Shown here one piece after another: positions 24,342-32,879 of a stretch of 60,069 bases of DNA. Where the stretch lies: the NCBI GenBank assembly GCA_015064385.1, contig SVSI01000012.1, forward strand, positions 1-60,069, written 5' to 3'. The DNA comes from Oscillospiraceae bacterium. GTDB taxonomy: Bacteria > Bacillota > Clostridia > Oscillospirales > CAG-272. Every line of letters starts with the position of its first letter. The stretch's first letter is position 1. The translations under genes and the position numbers were made by a program. The notes beneath the pieces were generated by a model. It saw only the letters and a program-made list of their open reading frames with translations. It did no database searches and was not told the DNA's origin.

Positions 24342-26732
24342 TTACGAATTTGCTTCCGCAAATTTTCTGATATTGGAAACGTTGGTGATCACCTCGGTAT
24401 CTCCGCCCTTTGAAACGATCATAGTGGGTGCCTGGTGAATGTCAAATTCAGCAGCCGCCTCGGGATTGTCGTCAGCGTAGATAACCTCGTAATCGATTCC
24501 CGCCTTGTCAAGGAATACCTTTGCCATCTTGCAGTTGGGGCAGGTGTGGGTAGCAAAGAGGATTATCGCTTCGGAGGTGTCCTTTGCAAAATCGTTTGCG
24601 GGAGCGAGAGCTTCGGAAGCTTTAACTGCTTCCTCAGACTTGCTTATGTTCTTCTCGCCGTACTTTGCGATGTTATATACCTTTCTGTCCTTGTACTCCT
24701 GGCTCTTACCGTCATTCCAGTTGAGAACGGGACGGTAGTAACCGGTAATACGGCTGTAAACCTCGGTCTTTTCACCGCACTCGGGGCATTCCCATTTCTC
24801 GCCTGCGATGTATCCGTGGTTACGGCATACCGAGTAGGTGGGAGAGAGGGTGTAGTAAGGAAGTGCGTAGTTTTCTGCGATCTTGCGAACGAGATTTGCT
24901 GCGCTTCTCCAGTCGGGAAGCTTTTCTCCGAGGAATGCGTGGAATACAGTTCCCGAGGTATAGAGAGTCTGAAGCGAATCCTGAACGTCGAGAGCAGCGA
25001 AGATGTCCTCGGTGTATCCGACGGGCAGGTGCGAGGAGTTGGTGTAGTAGGGGGTAGCGTCACCGTTCGAAGCGGTGATAATGTCGGGATAACGCTTTCT
25101 GTCGTGCTTTGCAAAACGGAAGGAGGTCGATTCAGCGGGGGTTGCCTCAAGATTGTAGAGGTCGCCGTATGCCTCCTGATAGTCGGAGAGACGCTCACGC
25201 ATATGGTTGAGAACGTCGCGGCTGAACTGCTGAACTGCCTCGGAGGTCATATCTGCACGGAGCCACTTTGCGTTGAGTCCCGCCTCGTTCATACCGACGA
25301 GACCGATGGTCGAGAAGTGGTTGTTGAAGGTTCCGAGATATCTCTTGGTGTAAGGATAGAGACCGTTGTCGAGAAGCTTGGTGATAACCGTTCTCTTGGT
25401 CTTGAGCGAGCGCGCGGAGATGTCCATAAGCTTGTCAAGACGCTTGTAGAAGTCTGCCTCGTCCTCTGCAAGGTACGCGATTCTCGGCATATTGATGGTA
25501 ACGACGCCGACGGAACCGGTCGATTCGCCCGATCCGAAGAATCCGCCAGACTTCTTACGAAGCTCACGAAGGTCAAGACGCAGACGGCAGCACATCGAAC
25601 GAACGTCCGAGGGCTCCATATCGCTGTTGATGTAGTTCGAGAAATATGGAGTACCGTACTTTGCGGTCATCTCAAAGAGAAGCTTGTTGTTCTCGGTCTC
25701 CGACCAGTCAAAGTCTCTGGTTATCGAGTAGGTGGGAATGGGGTACTGGAATCCGCGGCCGTTAGCGTCACCCTCGATCATTATCTCGATGAACGCCTTG
25801 TTGACCATATCCATCTCGGCTTTACAGTCCTTGTACTTGAAATCAAGCTCTTTTCCGCCGACGATACAGTTAAGCTCTGCAAGGTCGTTCGGAACGGTCC
25901 AGTCGAGCGTGATGTTGGTAAAGGGAGACTGCGTTCCCCAACGGCTGGGAGTATTTACGCCGTAAACGAAGGACTGAATGCACTGCTTTACTTCCTTATA
26001 GGAGAGATTATCTACCTTAACGAAAGGAGCGAGATAAGTATCAAAGGAGGAGAATGCCTGCGCGCCTGCCCACTCGTTCTGCATAATGCCAAGGAAATTG
26101 ACCATCTGGTTGCAAAGAGTAGAGAGGTGAGCTGCGGGAGCGGAGGTGATCTTACCTACGACGCCGCCGAGACCTTCCTGAATGAGCTGCTTGAGCGACC
26201 AACCCGCGCAGTAGCCGGTGAGCATAGACAGGTCGTGGATGTGAATATCACCGTTTCTGTGAGCGTTTGCGATCTCGTCGTCGTAAACCTCGGAGAGCCA
26301 GTAGTTAGCGGTGATAGCGCCCGAGTTGGAAAGGATAAGTCCGCCTACCGAATAGGTAACGGTCGAGTTTTCCTTAACTCTCCAGTCAAGTGCCTTGAGG
26401 TACTGATTTACGGTTGCCTTATAGTCGAGCGCAGTGTTCTGGATCTCGCGGAGCTTTGCTCTCTGACGGCGATAGAGGATGTACGCCTTTGCAACGTCCG
26501 AATATCCCGCCTGAACGAGAACCGACTCAACGCTGTCCTGAATGTCCTCCACTGCGATAACGTTGTTTTTGATCTTGGATTCGAAATCGGCAGTTACCTT
26601 GAGTGCAAGGAAGTCGATTATCTGGGGATGATACTGCTTTTCCTGAGCTTCAAACGCCATCTTGATAGCGCTCGAGATCTTGTCAAGAGAAAAGTCGATT
26701 ATTTTTCCGTCTCTTTTCTGAACCTGATACAT
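24342..26732 (-). CDS. nrdD: Anaerobic ribonucleoside-triphosphate reductase fused to a redoxin domain
   Basis: 796 residues. Start ATG 26732 (MYQVQKRDGK) behind AAAGGAG; an ATG 18 bases upstream overlaps this site. An N-terminal ATP-cone (about 1-95) regulates activity; the barrel follows; the glycyl-radical loop is RITGYYRPV, preceded by a zinc-type CPECG. After about residue 715 comes an unusual C-terminal glutaredoxin/NrdH-like domain with active site CPNC and cis-Pro segment QAPT. The enzyme makes dNTPs without oxygen using a radical set up by NrdG. Formate is the reductant in the E. coli type; some class III enzymes are known to use thioredoxin or an NrdH-like redoxin, and the fused domain plus trxB in the operon point that way. 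Confidence 0.95.
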   Translation of the reverse strand: MYQVQKRDGKIIDFSLDKISSAIKMAFEAQEKQYHPQIIDFLALKVTADFESKIKNNVIAVEDIQDSVESVLVQAGYSDVAKAYILYRRQRAKLREIQNTALDYKATVNQYLKALDWRVKENSTVTYSVGGLILSNSGAITANYWLSEVYDDEIANAHRNGDIHIHDLSMLTGYCAGWSLKQLIQEGLGGVVGKITSAPAAHLSTLCNQMVNFLGIMQNEWAGAQAFSSFDTYLAPFVKVDNLSYKEVKQCIQSFVYGVNTPSRWGTQSPFTNITLDWTVPNDLAELNCIVGGKELDFKYKDCKAEMDMVNKAFIEIMIEGDANGRGFQYPIPTYSITRDFDWSETENNKLLFEMTAKYGTPYFSNYINSDMEPSDVRSMCCRLRLDLRELRKKSGGFFGSGESTGSVGVVTINMPRIAYLAEDEADFYKRLDKLMDISARSLKTKRTVITKLLDNGLYPYTKRYLGTFNNHFSTIGLVGMNEAGLNAKWLRADMTSEAVQQFSRDVLNHMRERLSDYQEAYGDLYNLEATPAESTSFRFAKHDRKRYPDIITASNGDATPYYTNSSHLPVGYTEDIFAALDVQDSLQTLYTSGTVFHAFLGEKLPDWRSAANLVRKIAENYALPYYTLSPTYSVCRNHGYIAGEKWECPECGEKTEVYSRITGYYRPVLNWNDGKSQEYKDRKVYNIAKYGEKNISKSEEAVKASEALAPANDFAKDTSEAIILFATHTCPNCKMAKVFLDKAGIDYEVIYADDNPEAAAEFDIHQAPTMIVSKGGDTEVITNVSNIRKFAEANS

Positions 26733-26777
26733 TTTTTTCTCCTTTTTCATTTTATCTTAATTTTTTTGAATACCTGT

Positions 26778-27467
26778 TTATATGCCACGAAGCTCTGCGT
26801 ACGAAACGAAGGGCTTTACCGCCTTTAGCATTTCGAGCATCTTTTCGTGAGGGACGCCTTCGGAATCCTTTGCGATAAGATCTCCCGAATCGACGAACGC
26901 CTGAAGATAGTAGCGCTTTGCACCTTTAATAAAGCGCCCGATAGACTCAAAATCGCTCGTTTCGTGATGTCCCTTAACTATCGTGGTGCGGAATTCGTAA
27001 TCAACCTTTCCCGAGAGTAAAAGGGAAACGCTTTCTCGGATCTTGTCGAAAAGATCGACGTTCCCACAGGTGAGAGCGTACTTTTCGGGAGAGTTTTTGA
27101 TGTCGAGCGCGACGTAGTCAACGAGTGAGTCCGAAATGAGTGAAGAAAGAATTTTGGGACTCGTTCCGTTGGTGTCAAGCTTTACCGCATAGCCGAGAGA
27201 TTTCAGCTTTTCGAGGAATTCGGGGAGGTCTTTTTGAAGAGTGGGTTCACCTCCGCTGACGCAAATTCCATCGAGAATACCGACTCTTTTTTTAAGAAAA
27301 GAGAAGAGCTCGTCGTCTGTTATATACCCCGCATCTTGTGGATGGGTGACGAGCGATGCGTTGTGGCAAAACGGGCATCTGAGGTTGCATCCGACGGTAA
27401 ATACCGTGCACGCCACTTTGCCCGGAAAATCAAGCAAAGTAAGCTTTTGCAAACCGCCAACGTTCAT
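26778..27467 (-). CDS. nrdG: Anaerobic ribonucleotide reductase activating enzyme (radical SAM)
   Basis: A 229-residue radical-SAM protein with CNLRCPFC (Cys-x3-Cys-x2-Cys), which binds the 4Fe-4S cluster that cleaves SAM and makes the glycyl radical on NrdD. Also visible are the SAM-binding GGEPTLQ and LDTNGT. Start ATG 27467, 6 nt after GGAGGT; an upstream in-frame start lies in the ribosome site. It is longer than E. coli NrdG and resembles the clostridial type. First gene of nrdG-nrdD-trxB, behind NrdR-like boxes. Confidence 0.94.
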   Translation of the reverse strand: MNVGGLQKLTLLDFPGKVACTVFTVGCNLRCPFCHNASLVTHPQDAGYITDDELFSFLKKRVGILDGICVSGGEPTLQKDLPEFLEKLKSLGYAVKLDTNGTSPKILSSLISDSLVDYVALDIKNSPEKYALTCGNVDLFDKIRESVSLLLSGKVDYEFRTTIVKGHHETSDFESIGRFIKGAKRYYLQAFVDSGDLIAKDSEGVPHEKMLEMLKAVKPFVSYAELRGI

Positions 27468-27482
27468 GCGCTCACCTCCGTC

Positions 27483-27498
27483 AAACAAGATATGGGGT
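27483..27498 (-). promoter_or_regulatory. NrdR-like box 2
   Basis: Minus strand ACCCCATATCTTGTTT, close to the NrdR consensus ACACTATATNTTGTGT. It lies just after the -10, over the start of transcription, and its centre is about 33 bp from that of box 1 (three helical turns), the arrangement typical of NrdR repression. Confidence 0.72.
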
Positions 27499-27509
27499 CG
27501 TGCTCTTCA

Positions 27510-27538
27510 AGTATAAACTATATATTGGGTTTTGTCAA
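27510..27538 (-). promoter_or_regulatory. Promoter of nrdG-nrdD-trxB
   Basis: Minus strand TTGACA (27533-27538), 17-bp spacer, TATACT (27510-27515). Box 1 fills the spacer. Confidence 0.88.
27516..27532 (-). promoter_or_regulatory. NrdR-like box 1
   Basis: Minus strand AACCCAATATATAGTTT, within the promoter spacer. The core AATATATAGT fits the NrdR box. With box 2 it makes a tandem site for the ATP/dATP-sensing repressor NrdR, whose gene is not in the window. Confidence 0.72.
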
Positions 27539-27672
27539 GGGTAAAAACGATTTATTTTCAAAAATGGTAATATGCACAAATTTTGGAGCTCTAAATTGTG
27601 CAATACGATTATTTAATGACAAACAGAAGGAATTTAATGGAAATTTTTTTGTAAAAATCGTTGCAAGCGCAA

Positions 27673-27702
27673 CAAAAAGCCGACACAATATCTTGTGTCG
27701 GC
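27673..27702 (-). terminator. Intrinsic terminator of the rpe-coaD-hydrolase unit
   Basis: A 10-bp perfect stem GCCGACACAA/TTGTGTCGGC around TATC; on the minus strand it is followed by TTTTTG. Confidence 0.9.
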
Positions 27703-27724
27703 ATAATTTGTTTACTTTTTCGCT

Positions 27725-28711
27725 CTAAAGCGCAGATCTGAATTTTTCAAGCTGTCTTTCAACGAATGCTTTAAGTGTGCTCTCGCACCGCTCTCTTTCT
27801 GTAAGATAGCTCTCGCCGTGTCCTGCGTTTTCAACGTATATGACCTCCTTTTCGGTGACGCACGCCTCAAATGCACGCTCGGTCATATAGCAGGGAACGA
27901 AATCGTCGGCGCGCCCGTGGATAAAGAGAACGGGAACCTTGACGTTTTTCAGAGTATCGCAGGTAGATATCTCGTCAAACGAGTATTTTGCAAGGAGCTT
28001 TGCCCAGACGTTCATTCCGGGCATAATTATCTGCGGCGGGATGTGATATCTCTTTTTTATTACCGATGCGATTATCTCTTTCGGGGAGGTAAAGCCGCAG
28101 TCCGCGATTATCGCAATAAGGTTTTCGGGCATATCAAGCTCGCCCGCCATAAGTACGGTAGAGGCGCCCATCGAAACGCCCGTTATAATAATAGGAAGAT
28201 CTTTTGAATATCGCTTATGTATTTCCCATACCCAAGCTTTGCAGTCGTGACGCTCAAGCACGCCGAATCCGATGTATTTTCCGCCGCTTCGTGCGTGTGT
28301 GCGCTGATCTACTATCAGAAGATTAAATCCGAGTGAGTGATAAAAGCTTGCTGCACACGAAAAATCGTTTTCGCCCGCGCTTCTGTATCCGTGGAACATA
28401 ATAAGCGTTGCTCGGGGAGAAGGGTGTTCGATAAGGATTCCTCCGAGGGTAATGCCGTCGTGCGCCTTTGTGTAGATCTCGGTCTTCGGCATAGCATCTA
28501 TCCGGTCAACGCCCTCGTGGATCTCTTTGTTGAAGCGGTGCCACGCAGTGTTCGGATCCTTCTCGATAACCTCGAGAGGACGGTCGGGACGCTTTCCTAT
28601 CGCCGTTTTCATAGCCCAGAGGGCAACAAGCATCCATACTATAAAAAGCGAAACGGCGATCAAAAGAAATACCGATAACGGTCCTGCGACCGATAGTACG
28701 GTGACTCTCAT
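27725..28711 (-). CDS. Membrane-anchored alpha/beta hydrolase
   Basis: 328 residues: an N-terminal membrane span (about 10-33), then an alpha/beta hydrolase fold with the oxyanion segment FHGYRSAGE, the nucleophile elbow GVSMGAS, the acid in HGRADDFVP and the His in NAGHGES. Related proteins are annotated as esterases or peptidases of the YqkD/BEM46 kind; the substrate is unknown. The ATG overlaps the end of coaD by 4 bp, so it is translationally coupled, but the pairing does not reveal a role. Confidence 0.85.
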   Translation of the reverse strand: MRVTVLSVAGPLSVFLLIAVSLFIVWMLVALWAMKTAIGKRPDRPLEVIEKDPNTAWHRFNKEIHEGVDRIDAMPKTEIYTKAHDGITLGGILIEHPSPRATLIMFHGYRSAGENDFSCAASFYHSLGFNLLIVDQRTHARSGGKYIGFGVLERHDCKAWVWEIHKRYSKDLPIIITGVSMGASTVLMAGELDMPENLIAIIADCGFTSPKEIIASVIKKRYHIPPQIIMPGMNVWAKLLAKYSFDEISTCDTLKNVKVPVLFIHGRADDFVPCYMTERAFEACVTEKEVIYVENAGHGESYLTERERCESTLKAFVERQLEKFRSAL

Positions 28712-29193
28712 TTTGTTTTTTCCTTTTCGATTATTTCGATCACCTCGGGAGTGAGATATTTTGAGAGATCGAGATCGTATTTCATAAGCTCTCTTACCGT
28801 GCTGGACGAAACTCTTTCGTACTCGGGACGGGAGAAGAGAAGAAGGGTCTCTGTCTCGGGATTTATATCTACACCTACGTTGTGAAGGTCCTTTTCGTAG
28901 TCAAAGTCTCGCGCGTTTCTTGCGCCCTTGACTATGAAATTTATCGAATTTTCCTTTGCGTATATTACTACCGGCTTGTCCGAGCAGTCGATCTTTACGT
29001 TTGGAATATCTTTGCACATAGCACTCAGCATTTTAACGCGCGTTTCCTCGGCAAACGTGTATTTTTTGTTGCTGTTTCTGAAGATGCAAACGGTAAGATC
29101 GTCAAAAAGGGAAGAAGCGCGCTTTATAACGTCGAGGTGACCGACGGTCGGCGGATCAAAACTTCCCGTAATAAGGGCTTTTTTGTTGTTCAT
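28708..29193 (-). CDS. coaD: Phosphopantetheine adenylyltransferase
   Basis: A 161-residue nucleotidyltransferase making dephospho-CoA from 4'-phosphopantetheine and ATP. Visible: TGSFDPPTVGHLDVI with the TxGH motif, and SSSTVREL (the ISSTxVR motif). Normal length. Middle gene of rpe-coaD-hydrolase. Confidence 0.96.
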   Translation of the reverse strand: MNNKKALITGSFDPPTVGHLDVIKRASSLFDDLTVCIFRNSNKKYTFAEETRVKMLSAMCKDIPNVKIDCSDKPVVIYAKENSINFIVKGARNARDFDYEKDLHNVGVDINPETETLLLFSRPEYERVSSSTVRELMKYDLDLSKYLTPEVIEIIEKEKTK

Positions 29194-29222
29194 ATCAAAT
29201 ATCCTTTCTTAAAAGGCGGATT

Positions 29223-29867
29223 TCAGCTTCTCAGTGAGTCTATTGCCGATTTTCTGTCAGCGTTTCCGAAAACCGACGAGCCGGCAACGAGCACGGTCGC
29301 GCCTGCGGCGGTGCAGAGCTTTGCGGTCTCCTCGTTTATTCCGCCGTCAACCTCGATCTCGTAGGAAAAGTGCTTTTCGCTTTTTATTTTCGAGAGCTCT
29401 GCGATCTTTTCAGGTGCTATCGGCATAAATTTCTGACCGCCGAAGCCCGGCTCTACCGACATAACCAGCACGAGGTCACAGTACTCAAGGTAATCTTCTA
29501 TCGCCGAAACGGGAGTTGCGGGCTTTATCGAAAGTCCGACCTTGACTCCGAGCGCACGTATCGCCTCGAGCGTTTTTTTGACGTCGGAGCACGCCTCTGC
29601 GTGGACGGTAATGAGGTCTGCACCCGCTTTTGCGAAATCACCGATGTATCTTATCGGCTCGTTTATCATAAGGTGAGTGTCAAAAAACATTCCGCTTGCC
29701 TTGCGCGCCGATGCGATGACGGGAATTCCGAAGGAAATATTGGGAACGAAAATGCCGTCCATAACGTCAAGATGGAGCATTTCTGCTCCCGCCTTTTCAA
29801 CCGAGGCGATATCTTCTCCGAGCTTTGTAAAGTCGGCGGCGAGAATAGAGGGTGATATTTTAACCAT
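29223..29867 (-). CDS. rpe: Ribulose-phosphate 3-epimerase
   Basis: A 214-residue TIM barrel converting ribulose 5-phosphate to xylulose 5-phosphate. Visible: SPSILAADF, the metal site HLDVMDG, FDTHLMI, SVEPGFGGQKF and EVDGGIN. Normal length; ribosome site CAGGAGA. It is the first gene of the unit with coaD; rpiB of the same pathway is at 44453-44896. Confidence 0.96.
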   Translation of the reverse strand: MVKISPSILAADFTKLGEDIASVEKAGAEMLHLDVMDGIFVPNISFGIPVIASARKASGMFFDTHLMINEPIRYIGDFAKAGADLITVHAEACSDVKKTLEAIRALGVKVGLSIKPATPVSAIEDYLEYCDLVLVMSVEPGFGGQKFMPIAPEKIAELSKIKSEKHFSYEIEVDGGINEETAKLCTAAGATVLVAGSSVFGNADRKSAIDSLRS

Positions 29868-30087
29868 CGTAATTAGATCTCCTGAAATTTAATGTGATTT
29901 TTGCGGTGACCGAAGCGGTCACTTTTCCATATTATGTGTTAGGGGAAGACAAGGAGAGTTTGAAATAAAGAAAAGGTAAAACCGTCCGCGGCGGAGACGT
30001 TCAAAACAAAGGAAGTGTGCGGTATAAGATGCCGGGATAGTCTTGCCTTGCGGTGATTTTCCTCGCTTGTGGCGGGGAAAACGCCGC
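29868..30087. other. 220-bp gap with GC-rich hairpins, function unknown
   Basis: Between ispF and rpe. It holds GTGACCG-AAG-CGGTCAC (29907-29923), which on the minus strand has a TTC loop, and several other GC-rich inverted segments near 29980 and 30050-30085 (CCTCGC/GCGAGG-like). No promoter of good quality and no known RNA family were recognised, but length and base composition would allow a structured leader for rpe or a small RNA. Confidence 0.35.
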
Positions 30088-30567
30088 TTATTTTGCGTAA
30101 ACGAGGCAAACGGCGTGTGCAGCTATCGCTTCACCCTTGCCGCTTGCGCCGAGTCCCTCCTCGGTGGTCGCCTTTATGTTTATAGAGCCGACGTCACATC
30201 CGAGCGTAAGTGCGATATTCTTTCGCATATCCTCAATATAAGGAAGAAGCTTTGGCTTTTGCGCTATTATCGTAATATCTGCGTTTGAGAGGACGAGCCC
30301 CTTTGATAAAAGCAGATCTTTTACCTTTTCAAGAAGGGTGATACTGCTTATCCCTTTGTAGCGCTCGTCGGTGTCGGGAAAATGCTTTCCGATGTCTCCC
30401 AGAGCGGCGGCGCCGAGAAGTGCGTCCATAAGAGCGTGGACGGCGACGTCTGCGTCCGAGTGACCGAGAAGCCCTTTTTCATAAGGAATTTCCACTCCTC
30501 CCAGGACGAGCTTTCTGTCGTCAACGAGACGGTGAAGATCGTATCCGTGACCTACTTTGAAATTCAT
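30088..30567 (-). CDS. ispF: 2-C-methyl-D-erythritol 2,4-cyclodiphosphate synthase
   Basis: A 159-residue MEP-pathway enzyme that forms the cyclic diphosphate for isoprenoid synthesis. Visible: the zinc-binding [17 protein letters not shown] (second metal residues), FPDTD and INIKATTEE. Normal length. It starts 1 bp after the ispD stop, so the pair is coupled. Confidence 0.96.
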   Translation of the reverse strand: MNFKVGHGYDLHRLVDDRKLVLGGVEIPYEKGLLGHSDADVAVHALMDALLGAAALGDIGKHFPDTDERYKGISSITLLEKVKDLLLSKGLVLSNADITIIAQKPKLLPYIEDMRKNIALTLGCDVGSINIKATTEEGLGASGKGEAIAAHAVCLVYAK

Positions 30568-30568
30568 T

Positions 30569-31318
30569 TTACTCGCTCTCCTTTGATCTTCTGTCGTTAA
30601 TTATCGCCTCTGCAAGCAGTGCATCGCTCGGATGAGTGACCTTGAAATTAGGCGCGGAGGTTTCAACTACCCGCGTTGAAAATCCCGCAAATTCCATCAG
30701 AGACGCGTCGTCGGTCGCCTCAAAGCCGAGCTGTTTTGCATAATACGCGGCAACGCGGTAATGCTTTGCCGAAAAGACCTGCGGTGTCTGTGCCATCCAC
30801 AGCTTCTCGCGGTCGGGAGCTTTCTCTGTTATCTTGCCGCTTTTAGATACTATCTTCGGTGTATCAACAGATTTTGATGCGGCAATACAGGAGTCGCATT
30901 TATATGCTACGCTTATAATTTTATCGATATCTTCGGGAGTAATCAGCGGACGAGCGGCATCGTGAATTGCAACGTACGCGCATTTGTCTGAAACTGCCTC
31001 AAAGCCGCAAAGCGCCGATCTCTGACGAGTGTCACCGCCCGAAACCACCTTTATCGGTTTACTTATACGCATCTTTTCTATCAGCCCGCCGAGAAGAGAA
31101 ATATCCTCTTTCCGTGATACCACGACGATCTCGCTTATCTGCTCGGCGCGCTCAAATGCGCGGATGCTGTACTCTATCATAGGGGTGCCGCAAAGGAGAG
31201 TGAGCTGCTTAGGACGTGATGGATCTCCCGAAAAACGGCTTCCGCTTCCGCCTGCGAGAATTATTGCGGCGCAGCTTTTAGTGCCGCAAAGCTTCTTAAA
31301 TTTATCTATAAAGCTCAT
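30569..31318 (-). CDS. ispD: 2-C-methyl-D-erythritol 4-phosphate cytidylyltransferase
   Basis: A 249-residue enzyme making CDP-methylerythritol from MEP and CTP. Visible: the nucleotide loop [26 protein letters not shown] and ATDDASLME. Slightly longer than average at the N-terminus. It follows the aminopeptidase gene by 31 bp and is coupled to ispF. Confidence 0.95.
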   Translation of the reverse strand: MSFIDKFKKLCGTKSCAAIILAGGSGSRFSGDPSRPKQLTLLCGTPMIEYSIRAFERAEQISEIVVVSRKEDISLLGGLIEKMRISKPIKVVSGGDTRQRSALCGFEAVSDKCAYVAIHDAARPLITPEDIDKIISVAYKCDSCIAASKSVDTPKIVSKSGKITEKAPDREKLWMAQTPQVFSAKHYRVAAYYAKQLGFEATDDASLMEFAGFSTRVVETSAPNFKVTHPSDALLAEAIINDRRSKESE

Positions 31319-31349
31319 CCTTTGCCTCCCTTGTGATTTTATAGTGTAT

Positions 31350-32639
31350 TTATCTTATCTCGTATCCGCAGTCCGATACTGCCGAAAATTTAACCGAAAA
31401 AAGCTCTTTTGCGAACTTTATAAGATACTCGGTGTCGTACGCTCCCGCCGTTTCGCATATACTGTGCATTGCAAGCTGTGCAAGTCCGATATCGGCACAG
31501 CATACGGGGAGCTGATGCAGGGCGATGTTGCCGAGCGTAGAGCCGCCCGCAATGTCGGCGCGGTTAGCGTAGCGCTGGTAGGGAACTCCCGCTCTTTCGC
31601 ATATCTTTTTTACGATAGCACAGGACATAGCGTCCGTGGTGTATCTCTGAGAAGCGTTCGTTTTTATTACTATACCCCCGTTCATCTCGGGCGCGTTGAG
31701 TGCATCAAAAAGCTCGGGATGTGCGGGATGCTTTGCGTGTGCGTTGTCCGCGGATACCATAAAGGAGCGCGCAAGAGCCGCCTGATATTCCGATCTGTCT
31801 TTGCCGAGCGCGATAACTATTCTCTCGAGAACCTCGGGCAAGAAGCTTGAAAAAGCACCCTGACGGGAGGAGCTTCCCGTTTCCTCGTTGTCGAAAAGCG
31901 CGAGGACCGAAATTCCCGCCGTATTTTTGACGTCGGCAAGAGCGGCAGTGAGTGCGAAAACGCACTGAAGATCGTCTATTCTCGGGGCAGAGAAGAATTC
32001 TCCGTTTGCCCCTATAAAATCTCCTTTTGCTCGGGATACCGCAAATAGATCGTGGGATATGACGTCCTCGACCTTGACGCCTGCCGTCTCGGCAACTGCG
32101 TCGAGGATGCCTTTTTCCGACTTTGCGCTGTAAACGGGAAGAAAATCCACGGCAAGCGAGGGCTTTTCAATAGTGCCGAGATGCGGAGGCACGCTCGGAA
32201 TTATCATAAGATCTCTGTCAACGTAAACGTTTTGGGATATTATTTTTGCGTCCTTTTCAAGGCATATACGTCCCGCCACCGTAAGGGGACGGTCAAACCA
32301 GCTTGAAAGATTTGCTCCGCCGTACTTTTCAACGGCAACTCTCTTGACGCTTGCGGGCGAGTCAACGTCGCACTCCGGCTTGAGCTTGAGTGCAGGTGAA
32401 TCGACGTGCGCCGCCGCTATTGAAAATGAGATTTCGGAAATGTCGGACGGTACCGAAAAAGCGATCAGAGAAGAGCCGCCGCGGGTAATAACGTATTTTC
32501 CGCCCGCCTCTATCTCAAAGCGCTCGGACGCGTCGAGCGTCTTAAATTCTCCCAGTATATTGCGTACGCTGTCAATGCAGTGGTAAGCGGTAGGGGAGCT
32601 TTTTATAAAATTTATCAGTTCTTTAGTTGACTTGTTCAT
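31350..32639 (-). CDS. M18 family aminopeptidase
   Basis: A 429-residue di-zinc aminopeptidase (apeB/aspartyl aminopeptidase family) releasing N-terminal residues from peptides in the cytosol. Visible: the first metal His in AAHVDSP, RIDDLQCVF, LFDNEETGSSS with the catalytic Glu pair, and the C-terminal GGSTLGNIALHQLP and MHSICE. Normal length for the family. It has its own promoter and leads the unit with ispD-ispF. Confidence 0.93.
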   Translation of the reverse strand: MNKSTKELINFIKSSPTAYHCIDSVRNILGEFKTLDASERFEIEAGGKYVITRGGSSLIAFSVPSDISEISFSIAAAHVDSPALKLKPECDVDSPASVKRVAVEKYGGANLSSWFDRPLTVAGRICLEKDAKIISQNVYVDRDLMIIPSVPPHLGTIEKPSLAVDFLPVYSAKSEKGILDAVAETAGVKVEDVISHDLFAVSRAKGDFIGANGEFFSAPRIDDLQCVFALTAALADVKNTAGISVLALFDNEETGSSSRQGAFSSFLPEVLERIVIALGKDRSEYQAALARSFMVSADNAHAKHPAHPELFDALNAPEMNGGIVIKTNASQRYTTDAMSCAIVKKICERAGVPYQRYANRADIAGGSTLGNIALHQLPVCCADIGLAQLAMHSICETAGAYDTEYLIKFAKELFSVKFSAVSDCGYEIR

Positions 32640-32674
32640 AATAAACTCGCTCTCTAAAAATATCTATTCGTTTT

Positions 32675-32703
32675 AATATAACACAAATTTTGGAAAATAT
32701 CAA
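32675..32703 (-). promoter_or_regulatory. Promoter of the aminopeptidase-ispD-ispF unit
   Basis: Minus strand TTGATA (32698-32703), 17-bp spacer, TATATT (32675-32680), 36 bases before the start codon. Confidence 0.75.
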
Positions 32704-32795
32704 GGATATTTCAGAAAATACAATGAAAAAACGGAGTTAAAACGACGCGTTAACAAAAAATTTTATAAATTGTGCGTTTTTGTTTCAAATAATGA

Positions 32796-32824
32796 TTGAA
32801 AAAGTAGTCACTTGATGCTATAAT
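32796..32824 (+). promoter_or_regulatory. Promoter of the Big_2/VanX-like gene
   Basis: TTGAAA (32796-32801), 17-bp spacer, TATAAT (32819-32824), 56 bases before the start codon. Confidence 0.85.
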
Positions 32825-32879
32825 ATAGTAGTAAAAATATACGTACTTAAAACGGATAAACGTTTGGAGAATAATCATA

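Noticed and set aside
24435..26828. 797-codon plus-strand open frame opposite nrdD
   Set aside because: Mirror frame of a strongly codon-biased gene; the encoded sequence shows no family pattern while the minus strand is clearly nrdD.
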